From contig JAPLTG010000009.1 in NCBI GenBank assembly GCA_026398255.1, positions 1-64,000 of the forward strand: a stretch of 64,000 bases of DNA, given 5' to 3'. The translations under genes and the position numbers were made by a program. Origin of the DNA: Verrucomicrobiota bacterium (GTDB lineage Bacteria > Verrucomicrobiota > Verrucomicrobiia > Chthoniobacterales > Terrimicrobiaceae). The notes beneath the pieces are model-generated. The model saw only the letters and a list, made by a program, of their open reading frames with translations. It was not told where the DNA came from and did no database searches. The stretch's first letter is position 1, and the number at the start of each line of letters is the position of its first letter. Of this stretch, positions 45,982 to 54,026 are shown piece by piece.

Positions 45982-47818
45982 CGAGCTGGATATTGTCCGG
46001 CAGGCTCGCCGCGACCTGCGTGGCGACATTTCCCTTGAGCACCTTCGCCAAAGAGCCGCGGTGCGAGGCGCCGAGAATCAGGAAATCCGCGCCGATCGTT
46101 GCGGCGGTATCCACAATAAGTGAGGCGGCTTCCGTGGCCGTGGCAAACAGCGGAATCGTCGGGATGTTTCGGGCGTTTCCGATTTGAACGGCTGCGGAGA
46201 GGATGGCATTGGCTTCAGGGTCGTCCTTCCAAGAAACGCGGCCCTTCGAGTTCGCGCCGGGATAGAGAACAGCGATCTCGCGGACATACAGGACATACAG
46301 AGCCGCTTTGCGCAGCTCGGCCTCGTCGAGCGCGAAACTCAACGCCGGAGTCAACCCGCGCACAGAAACGAGGATTTTTTGAGATTCCTGCACGGGCTGG
46401 CGGAGATTTTCGATGACATCGGGCTTCACGATCTTCGCGACCTCGCTGCTCACTGTGAGCGTTGTAATTCCGCTCAGGCGGCGCGAATAAGCCCACAGCG
46501 ACAGACCGACAATCAGCACGCAAACCACGAAGAAAAGCGCGTCGTGTTTCGTGTAGGCAAGGGTGATTTCGACCGCCACGAGGATGAGTGCGGTCACGAC
46601 CATCAGCGTCCGCTCGGGAATCGCCATCTCCAGTTTGAGATTGGTCGCGGAGGATCCCAGGTTGATCGCAATCGCACCCACCACGCCGATCGCGTAGAGG
46701 CCGGCGAGGCTGTCGAAATTATCGGTCATCAACAGAATCAAAATCGGCAACGCGATCGAGATGGCGAGCGGGGCTACGGGAACGCCGGAGGAGTTGAGCT
46801 TGGAGAAGGATTTCGGCATGTCTCCTTCGCGGGACATCATGAAAAGCAAACCCAGCTGCGCCGCCACGGCGGTATTCACCGCACTGAGAAGCAGGAGGGC
46901 GAAAACCACGCCGACGACCAACCCGAAGGCCTGACCGAACAGCGGACCGAAGGCCATCGTGGCATATTGCTCGGCCATGAATCGAAGCATGTCCTCCTTG
47001 CGCTCGACCATTTGGGGAGCAAGTGAGGGCGAGAGTGAAAGCACAGCCCAGCCGAGCAGAAGGGTTCCGAGCGAGACCTCGAGCGCGACCGGAATGATCG
47101 CCTTGGCCGAGGTTTTTCCGACCCGCGGATGGCCGATGGGCGAGTTTTTATCGGGCTTGAGGGTTCCAGTCAGGTTGGCGATGGCCTCCACGCCGCTGAG
47201 TGCGAGGATGACGCCCACGAACGAGACCCAAATGTGGCTCGCGGAGCCGTTCAGGGGCTGGAGATTTTCAAAAGTCAGATGCGGGATCGCCAGCGCGATG
47301 ATGGCGATAATGACCGCGACGGTTGGCAGGGCCAGCGCGACCGCAAAACTGCCGCTGTGTTTTGGCCCGAGATAATTGATCGCGCCGATCAGAAGGATCA
47401 CGCCAATGGTCGAGACCATGATGTAATCCTTAGGAACCCCGAGGTAGCTCAGCGCAGCCCAACCACTCAGAGCCGCCGTGACAGTAAGGTCCGCAACCAG
47501 CAGAAGCGCGGCCACGACAGAGAGGACTTTCCCATGAACCCCGGCCGCGGAATAAACTCCACCCCCGTCCGGGAAGCAGCGGCAAATGACGATGTAGTTC
47601 AGCCCGACCAGCAGGCTCAGGGCGCAGACGGCCGCAATAACGGGCAAAGAGGAAAACCCGGTCGCCGCAAAAGCGAGACCAAGCACATAGGCCTTGCTGG
47701 TTCCCCAATCTCCGTAAAGGAGCGCCGAGGCCCGCTGCCAATCGAGGTTGCGCGGGCGCTGAATGGAAATGTTGTCCAAGAGGCCGTGAATAACATGGCA
47801 GAGGCGGCGCTCGATCAA
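45968..47818 (-). CDS. APC-superfamily permease fused to a universal stress (UspA-like) domain
   Basis: 616 residues. About 12 membrane segments (residues ~40-450), with APC features such as GGGVYSAAG and SGVEAIANLTG. They are followed by a cytosolic UspA-like domain (residues ~470-616, ending ATIGADFLILGASHRGSLA, where the G-x2-G-x-x(S) nucleotide loop is partly present). A member of the amino acid/polyamine transport group. The start is uncertain: TTG at 47818 or TTG at 47779. Confidence 0.88.
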   Translation of the reverse strand: MIERRLCHVIHGLLDNISIQRPRNLDWQRASALLYGDWGTSKAYVLGLAFAATGFSSLPVIAAVCALSLLVGLNYIVICRCFPDGGGVYSAAGVHGKVLSVVAALLLVADLTVTAALSGWAALSYLGVPKDYIMVSTIGVILLIGAINYLGPKHSGSFAVALALPTVAVIIAIIALAIPHLTFENLQPLNGSASHIWVSFVGVILALSGVEAIANLTGTLKPDKNSPIGHPRVGKTSAKAIIPVALEVSLGTLLLGWAVLSLSPSLAPQMVERKEDMLRFMAEQYATMAFGPLFGQAFGLVVGVVFALLLLSAVNTAVAAQLGLLFMMSREGDMPKSFSKLNSSGVPVAPLAISIALPILILLMTDNFDSLAGLYAIGVVGAIAINLGSSATNLKLEMAIPERTLMVVTALILVAVEITLAYTKHDALFFVVCVLIVGLSLWAYSRRLSGITTLTVSSEVAKIVKPDVIENLRQPVQESQKILVSVRGLTPALSFALDEAELRKAALYVLYVREIAVLYPGANSKGRVSWKDDPEANAILSAAVQIGNARNIPTIPLFATATEAASLIVDTAATIGADFLILGASHRGSLAKVLKGNVATQVAASLPDNIQLVIHG

Positions 47819-47879
47819 ATCAATTCTGCCGCCAGTTGAGGGCTTGCGCGACAGAAGCCCCTCGCCTAGCTAGGGATCA

Positions 47880-49667
47880 GTGAATATCTACGCGCGGACG
47901 ATTCGTTATTTCCGGCCCTTCCTTTGGGCCACAGCAGGCGGCGTGGCGCTCACCCTGGCCAGCATCGGCTTCAATCTCCTCAAGCCCTGGCCCTTCAAAT
48001 TCATCGTCGATGGCGTGCTCGACAAAACGGCGGGAACGGCCGACACGCGCGAGCTTTTGCAAAAATGGTTCGGCGAGACTGAGACAGCCACCATGATCCT
48101 CTGGCTCTGCGTCGCCATGGTTTTGATCAGTCTCCTCGGTGGCCTGATCAACCTCGTCTCGAACTACCTTTTCGTTCATGTCGGCCTGCAGGCGCTCTTG
48201 AAACTCCGGACCGATCTCTACAGCGCGCTCCAGGCGTTGCCGTTGAAATTCCACGATTCCCGGCGCAGTGCGGACTCAAGCTTCCGCGTGGCCTACGACT
48301 CGCAGAGCATCCAGACGATTTATAACAAAGGCTTCGCCACCGTGCTGTCCTCGATCGTGATGTTGGCGGCGACTTTTGTCGTGATGGTCCGGATGAATTG
48401 GCCACTCACCCTCGCCTCGCTGGCCATCCTGCCGCCGGTGGTGTGGGCGATTCGTTTTTATGCGGTGAAGGTCCGCCGGCAATCGACTGACATCCACGAG
48501 CGCGAAAGCGATCTTTTGACCATCGCCCAGGAAGGATTGAGCCAAATCCGGATGGTGCATGCGTTCGGGCGCGAGTCGTTCGAGGTCGATCAATTCCGCC
48601 GTCGCGCGTCGAAAAGCCTCGAGGCGAATATGCGGTTGAATATGACCTCGGTAGCGAGCGCGCTGGTGGTCGGCACGCTGATGGCTGCTGGCACGGCGCT
48701 GATGTATTACATCGGCTCGCTGCAGGTGATGAATCCCGCCGCAAATTTCACGCTCGGCGACTTGCTGGTTTTTTCCGCCTACCTGCTGATGCTCTACCAA
48801 CCGCTCGAACAACTCACCTACACCGCTTGGGCGCTGGAGGGCGCGGCGGCCGGGGCGCAACGATGCTTCGAGGTGCTCGACAGCCAGGACGATGTGCCAG
48901 AGGCGCGCGATGCCGAGGATTTCGGCCCGGCCAAGGGGCGGATCGAATTTCGCGGCGTGGCTTTCGGCTACTCCGATGAGCGCCGAGTGCTGGAGGATAT
49001 CAACTTCACGATCGAGCCCGGCCAGACGGTGGCTTTTGTCGGCGGGACGGGAACGGGAAAAAGCACGCTGCTGAGCCTCGTGCCGCGTTTTTACGATCCC
49101 GGAGTCGGCGTGGTATCGCTCGATGGCCGCGACTTGCGGCGGCTGAAAAAGAAAAGCCTGCGCTCGCAGATCGGCATGGTTCTTCAGGACACGCTGCTCT
49201 TTTCCACGACCATCCGCGAAAACATCGCTTACGGAAAACCCGGAGCAACCGAGGCCGAAATCGTCGAGGCCGCGCGCAAGGCGCAGGCGCTCGATTTCAT
49301 CAGCAAAATGCCACAAGGATTCGATAGCCCGGTGGGTGAGCGCGGCGGGCACTTGAGCGTCGGCCAGCGCCAACGCATCGGCATCGCCCGGGCGTTTCTC
49401 AAAAACGCACCGATCCTCCTGCTCGACGAACCAACCAGCGCCCTCGACCCCAGCACCGAGAGCGCGATCATGGGAACGATTTTCGAACTGATGCGCGGTC
49501 GCACGACGCTGATTGTGACGCACCGACTGACGACGGTCCACGGGCTGGGCCGGATCGTGGTGCTCAAAGACGGCCGTATCGCCGAGGACGGCACCGGCCC
49601 GGAATTGGTCGCAAAAAATGGCGTTTACGCGGCGCTCTACCGCGATGCCATGGCGCACGCCGGTTAG
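47880..49667 (+). CDS. ABC transporter, fused permease and ATPase (MsbA-like)
   Basis: 595 residues. Six membrane helices in the first ~320 residues (ABC type-1 exporter fold), then the ATPase: Walker A GGTGTGKSTLLS, signature LSVGQRQRIGIARAF, Walker B ILLLDEPTSALD, H-loop VTHRLTT. It likely exports a lipid or glycolipid. Its 3' neighbour is kdsB, which in enterobacteria sits near msbA, so a lipid A-related role is attractive but unproven. GTG start at 47880. Confidence 0.9.
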   Translation: MNIYARTIRYFRPFLWATAGGVALTLASIGFNLLKPWPFKFIVDGVLDKTAGTADTRELLQKWFGETETATMILWLCVAMVLISLLGGLINLVSNYLFVHVGLQALLKLRTDLYSALQALPLKFHDSRRSADSSFRVAYDSQSIQTIYNKGFATVLSSIVMLAATFVVMVRMNWPLTLASLAILPPVVWAIRFYAVKVRRQSTDIHERESDLLTIAQEGLSQIRMVHAFGRESFEVDQFRRRASKSLEANMRLNMTSVASALVVGTLMAAGTALMYYIGSLQVMNPAANFTLGDLLVFSAYLLMLYQPLEQLTYTAWALEGAAAGAQRCFEVLDSQDDVPEARDAEDFGPAKGRIEFRGVAFGYSDERRVLEDINFTIEPGQTVAFVGGTGTGKSTLLSLVPRFYDPGVGVVSLDGRDLRRLKKKSLRSQIGMVLQDTLLFSTTIRENIAYGKPGATEAEIVEAARKAQALDFISKMPQGFDSPVGERGGHLSVGQRQRIGIARAFLKNAPILLLDEPTSALDPSTESAIMGTIFELMRGRTTLIVTHRLTTVHGLGRIVVLKDGRIAEDGTGPELVAKNGVYAALYRDAMAHAG

Positions 49668-50395
49668 CGCTTCGCGAGGAATTTCTCGGCGGCCTTCAAA
49701 TCTTCCGGCGTGTCGATGCCGGGGCCGGCGGGCTTGGTTTTGATCACGCGGATTTTTGCGCCGTGCTCGAGTGCGCGGAGTTGCTCGAGCTTTTCGGATT
49801 TTTCGAGTAGTGTTTGTTTCCACTTCACGAAATCGAGCAGGAATTTTCGGCGGTAGCCGTAGATGCCGAGGTGGCGGAGGCGCGAGGGATTGGCGTCGCC
49901 ATCGCGGTCGCAGGGGATCGGCGCGCGGGAGAAATAGAGCGCGTTGCCGGCGAGGTCAGTGACGACTTTCACGCAATTCGGGTTCGCGAGATCGGCGGGG
50001 TCGAGCGCGCAGGCGGCAGTGGACATTTCGAGCTTCTTGTCCTCGCGCAGGGCGGCGGCGAGCTTTTCGACCAATGCGGGCTGGATGAACGGCTCGTCGC
50101 CCTGGACATTCAGAACGATGTCGAAACCGACGAGGTTTTTGGCAACCTCCGCGATGCGATCGGTGCCGCTCGGATGGCGCGGCGAGGTCATGGCGACCTC
50201 GGCGCCGAACTCAAACGCCGCCTCGGCGATCCGCATGTCATCGGTCGCGATGATCACCGCATCGACACCGCGAACATTGCTGCAGCGCTCCCAGACATGG
50301 CGAACGAGAGGTTTTCCAGCGAGGGGCAGGAGCGGTTTCGCGGGAAGGCGGGTGGAGGCCCAGCGGGCGGGAATGACGATCGCGGTCTTCGACAT
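49664..50395 (-). CDS. kdsB: 3-deoxy-manno-octulosonate cytidylyltransferase
   Basis: 243 residues. It activates KDO as CMP-KDO for LPS inner core. IPARWASTRLPAKPL, NVQGDEPFIQP and GIYGYRRKFLL are family motifs, as is the C-terminal IDTPEDLKAAEKFL. ATG 50395 is chosen; the 19-residue extension to 50452 is not family-like. This is a strong sign of an LPS-type outer membrane. It overlaps the ABC gene's 3' end by 4 bases and is divergent from moxR. Confidence 0.95.
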   Translation of the reverse strand: MSKTAIVIPARWASTRLPAKPLLPLAGKPLVRHVWERCSNVRGVDAVIIATDDMRIAEAAFEFGAEVAMTSPRHPSGTDRIAEVAKNLVGFDIVLNVQGDEPFIQPALVEKLAAALREDKKLEMSTAACALDPADLANPNCVKVVTDLAGNALYFSRAPIPCDRDGDANPSRLRHLGIYGYRRKFLLDFVKWKQTLLEKSEKLEQLRALEHGAKIRVIKTKPAGPGIDTPEDLKAAEKFLAKR

Positions 50396-50558
50396 GCGGC
50401 GAGGAAATAGATTGGTTTTCCGGCATGCGCCAGCTTGATTCCTGTTCTTCAATCAACAAAGATCACCGGCTCGACCAGCTCGGTGCCCGAGTTGAAATTT
50501 TGAACAAATCGATTTCCAACCTGTCTCAAAAACCCACCAACCAAGCAGCCATCATTCC

Positions 50559-51548
50559 ATGAGTATCAACACCTCCGAGCTCACCCAGCATGTCCAAGAC
50601 AACCGCAAGTGGGTGGAACCCCTCGTCAACGAAGTCTCCCGCGTGGTCGTCGGGCAAAAAGTCCTCGTCCACCGCCTGCTCATCGGCCTCCTTTGCAACG
50701 GCCATGTGCTCCTCGAAGGCGTTCCCGGCCTGGCCAAGACGCTCACTGTCCGCACTCTGGCGAACTCGATCCGCACCGGCTTCCAGCGCCTTCAATTCAC
50801 TCCGGACCTCCTCCCCGCCGACCTCATCGGCACGCTGATCTACAATCCCCGCGACGGCGAGTTCACCACCAAGCTCGGCCCGATTTTTTCGAACCTCATC
50901 CTCGCCGACGAAATCAACCGCGCCCCGGCCAAAGTCCAAAGCGCCTTGCTCGAGGCCATGCAGGAACGCCAGGTCACGATCGGCGAAAAAACCTTCCCGC
51001 TTCCCGATCCATTCCTCGTCCTCGCCACGCAAAACCCGATCGAGCAGGAGGGCACCTACCAACTCCCCGAGGCCCAACTCGACCGCTTCATGCTCAAAGT
51101 CCATGTCGGCTACCCAACCCGTGAGGAGGAGCGCTCGATCCTTGATTCGATGGCCACTTCCTCACCGCGCCTCAGCGTGGATCAGGTCGTCGGCACTGAC
51201 GAAATCATCCGCGCCCGCGGCATCGTGAACGACATCTATGTGGACGACCGGGTGAAGGACTACATCGTCAACATCGTCTGGGCCACGCGCGATCCCGCCT
51301 CTGCGAAGCTCAAGCTCGACGGCATGATCCGCTACGGCGCTTCGCCGCGCGCGACGATCTTCCTCACGCTTGCTGCGAAAGCGAACGCCTTCATTGCCGG
51401 CCGCGGGTATGTCACGCCGCAGGATGTGAAGGGTGTGGGACTCGATATCCTTCGCCACCGCATTGGCGTGAGTTACGAGGCCGAGGCCGAATCGATCACG
51501 ACCGAATCCGTCGTCGAACAAATCTTCGCCGGCGTGCCGGTTCCCTGA
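50559..51548 (+). CDS. MoxR-type AAA+ ATPase
   Basis: 329 residues. Walker A LLEGVPGLAKTLTVR, Walker B LILADEINRAPAKVQ, sensor region LVLATQNPIEQEGTYQLPEA and C-terminal lid (VTPQDVKGVGLDILRHRI) are textbook MoxR. MoxR proteins act with the VWA and DUF58 proteins as chaperone-like remodelers. First gene of the eight-gene moxR/bat cluster; a 163-base divergent region separates it from kdsB. Confidence 0.96.
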   Translation: MSINTSELTQHVQDNRKWVEPLVNEVSRVVVGQKVLVHRLLIGLLCNGHVLLEGVPGLAKTLTVRTLANSIRTGFQRLQFTPDLLPADLIGTLIYNPRDGEFTTKLGPIFSNLILADEINRAPAKVQSALLEAMQERQVTIGEKTFPLPDPFLVLATQNPIEQEGTYQLPEAQLDRFMLKVHVGYPTREEERSILDSMATSSPRLSVDQVVGTDEIIRARGIVNDIYVDDRVKDYIVNIVWATRDPASAKLKLDGMIRYGASPRATIFLTLAAKANAFIAGRGYVTPQDVKGVGLDILRHRIGVSYEAEAESITTESVVEQIFAGVPVP

Positions 51549-51586
51549 TTTTTTCTAGAAAACGGGCGACCCTGTTTTCGAAAGCC

Positions 51587-52474
51587 ATGACGCGCGATCC
51601 CAAGGAAATCCTGAAAAAAATCCGCCGCATCGAGCTGCGGACCCGGCGGTTGGTGAACTCCATGTTCGCTGGCCAATACCACAGTGTTTTCAAGGGCCGG
51701 GGCATGAATTTCGAGGAGGTCCGCGAATACGCGCCGGGCGATGAAATCCGATCGATCGACTGGAATGTCACCGCCCGCATGAACGCGCCCTACATCAAGA
51801 AATACACCGAGGAGCGCGAACTCACCGTCATGCTTCTCGTGGATGTGAGCGCGTCGGGCATTTTCGGCAGCGTCGAGTTGAGCAAGCGCGAACTCGCCGC
51901 CGAGGTCGCGTCGATCCTCGCCTTCAGCGCGATCAACAACAACGACAAGGTCGGCCTGATTCTTTTCACCGACCGGATCGAGCTTTTCATCCCGCCGAAA
52001 AAAGGCCGCCTGCACACGCTCCGCCTCATCCGCGAGATGCTGTATTTCGAGCCCGAGGGCCGCGGCACCGACCTCGCCGGAGCGCTCGACTACCTGAATC
52101 TCGTCGTCAGCCGCCGCTCGGTGGTTTTCATGATCTCGGACTTCCTGGCACCGGATTTCACCAAAGCCCTCACGGTCTCGAGCAAACGCCACGACCTCGT
52201 GGCGATGCCGGTCATCGACAAAGGCGAAAGCGAATTGCCGAATGTCGGAATCATCACGCTCGAGGACGCCGAGACAGGTGAGCAGATCGATGTGAACACT
52301 AGCAGCAAGGCCGTTCGGCAGGCCCTCCGGGAGATCAATGAGGACCGCCTCGCCGACTTGGAATACCTCCTTCGCTCACGCCGGGTGGACATCGTCCGGC
52401 TCACCACCACGGAGGATTATCTCATTTCTCTGCGAAATTTCTTCGAGCAGCGCGAGCGCCGCCAGGCCGCATGA
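51587..52474 (+). CDS. DUF58 domain protein (MoxR/Bat-associated)
   Basis: 295 residues. FKGRGMNFEEVREYAPGDE followed by IRSIDWNVTARM is the DUF58 core. LTVMLLVDVSASGIFGS is a VWA-like MIDAS segment. It probably works between MoxR and the Bat proteins, though this is inferred from the conserved cluster. Starts 38 bases after moxR; ATGA overlap with the next gene. Confidence 0.95.
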   Translation: MTRDPKEILKKIRRIELRTRRLVNSMFAGQYHSVFKGRGMNFEEVREYAPGDEIRSIDWNVTARMNAPYIKKYTEERELTVMLLVDVSASGIFGSVELSKRELAAEVASILAFSAINNNDKVGLILFTDRIELFIPPKKGRLHTLRLIREMLYFEPEGRGTDLAGALDYLNLVVSRRSVVFMISDFLAPDFTKALTVSSKRHDLVAMPVIDKGESELPNVGIITLEDAETGEQIDVNTSSKAVRQALREINEDRLADLEYLLRSRRVDIVRLTTTEDYLISLRNFFEQRERRQAA

Positions 52475-53013
52475 ACCCTTTCAACCAAGGCCCCACCCCG
52501 ACTCCCACGCCCGCCCCGCTCCACGACATCGTCGGGCCGGTCTGGTATTGGCCGTATCCGCTCTGGATGACGATCACCGGCGCGGCTGTGTTGGCCGTCC
52601 TTCTTTTTCTGCTTTTCCAATTGGTGAAAAAACTCCTCGCCCGCAAGGCACCGCCGCTCACCAATCGCCAAAAGGCGCTCGAGGCTTTGGAAAAACTCCG
52701 CTCTGGTGTCTCCGGCGCCGACCCCTACAAATTCGGCGTCAATGTTTCCAACGCCCTCCGCCGATACATCCAAGCGGAATATGGATTGGAGGCCTCCACG
52801 CAGACCTCGATCGAATTCCTCGACACCCTGCGAGAGAGCCCGTTTTTCACCGACCATGAAAAAGACGGCCTCGAGGTTTTCCTCTCGAAGACCGACTTGC
52901 TGAAATACGCCCGCTCCGGTGCGCCGGAGACTGAACTCCTCGACCTTCTCGACATCTCGGCCCGCCTCGTTCGCGGCGAGGCGCAATCACCCGGCAAGGA
53001 GCCCGCCAAATGA
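52471..53013 (+). CDS. DUF4381-like single-pass membrane protein of the Bat cluster
   Basis: 180 residues. A proline/threonine-rich N-terminus (PTPTPTPAP) precedes one membrane helix (MTITGAAVLAVLLFLLFQLV, about residues 30-50) and a cytosolic helical domain with FGVNVSNALRRYIQAEYG. Similar DUF4381 proteins occur between DUF58 and BatA. Specific function unknown. Overlaps both neighbours by four bases. Confidence 0.8.
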   Translation: MNPFNQGPTPTPTPAPLHDIVGPVWYWPYPLWMTITGAAVLAVLLFLLFQLVKKLLARKAPPLTNRQKALEALEKLRSGVSGADPYKFGVNVSNALRRYIQAEYGLEASTQTSIEFLDTLRESPFFTDHEKDGLEVFLSKTDLLKYARSGAPETELLDLLDISARLVRGEAQSPGKEPAK

Positions 53014-54026
53014 GGAACTGGCTCTCCGAATTTTCCTTCGCCCACCCCTGGCTGCTCCTGCTTTTGCTCGGCATCCCGGTTCTGGCTTGGCTGAAAGGCA
53101 AATTCGGCGGCACGGCGGCGGTGACTTTTTCAACAACCTCGATGCTGGCGGAAATCGGCAGCCGCCAGCGCAACCGCGCCGGGGCGTTCCTCGCCGGACT
53201 CAGCTACCTCGCCCTCGCCCTTTTCATCATCGCTCTCGCCCGCCCGCAACTCGGCCGCGTGACGACCCGCGTTCAGGCCACCGGCGTGGACATCATGCTC
53301 GTGATCGATGTCTCGCGCTCGATGCTCGCCGAGGATTTCACCATTGGAAACAGCCGCTCAAACCGCATCGACACGGTCAAACTCGTCACCGAACAATTCA
53401 TCCGCCAGCGCCCGAATGACCGTATCGGCATCGTCGCCTTCGCCGGCCGACCCTACCTCGTGAGTCCCCTCACGCTGGACCACGACTGGCTCATCCGAAA
53501 CCTCGAGCGCTTGCGTATCGGGTTGGTCGAGGACGGCACAGCCATTGGATCCGCGATCGCCTCTGCCGCCAACCGCCTCAAGGACAAGGAGGCGAAAACC
53601 AAGCTCATCGTTCTTCTTACCGACGGCGACAACAATGCCGGCAAGGTCCAGCCCCTCACCGCCGCCGAGGCCGCCAAGGCGCTCGGGATTCGCATTTACA
53701 CGATCGGTGCCGGCACCGAGGGCGAGGCGCCGTTTCCGCTCCAGAACGCCTTTGGCCGGACGATCTATCGAAATGTCCTCGTGAAATTCGACGAGAAGAC
53801 GCTCAGCGAAATCGCCACGATCACGAATGGCCAATACTTCCGGGCGACCGACACCAACTCGCTCCGCAAAATTTTTTCCGAGATCGATAAAATGGAGAAG
53901 ACGAAGATCGAAGTGGAGCGGACGGCGCAATACCGCGACCTCTTTCAATATGTCCTGATCCCCGGCATCGCCTGCCTGCTTCTCGAAATCCTGCTTTCGC
54001 AAACTGTATGGAGACGACTTCCCTGA
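53010..54026 (+). CDS. batA: BatA: von Willebrand factor A protein
   Basis: 338 residues. Two N-terminal membrane segments, a VWA domain (residues ~90-280) with MIDAS DVSRSMLAEDF, metal-contact threonine (LTDGDNNAG), and a C-terminal membrane anchor. This is the BatA arrangement, with the domain in the periplasm. Associated in other bacteria with oxygen tolerance and envelope integrity. 19-base overlap with batB. Confidence 0.94.
   Translation: MRNWLSEFSFAHPWLLLLLLGIPVLAWLKGKFGGTAAVTFSTTSMLAEIGSRQRNRAGAFLAGLSYLALALFIIALARPQLGRVTTRVQATGVDIMLVIDVSRSMLAEDFTIGNSRSNRIDTVKLVTEQFIRQRPNDRIGIVAFAGRPYLVSPLTLDHDWLIRNLERLRIGLVEDGTAIGSAIASAANRLKDKEAKTKLIVLLTDGDNNAGKVQPLTAAEAAKALGIRIYTIGAGTEGEAPFPLQNAFGRTIYRNVLVKFDEKTLSEIATITNGQYFRATDTNSLRKIFSEIDKMEKTKIEVERTAQYRDLFQYVLIPGIACLLLEILLSQTVWRRLP

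Noticed and set aside
48276-49823. 515-codon minus-strand frame opposite the ABC transporter
   Set aside because: Shadow frame; the plus strand has every ABC motif.
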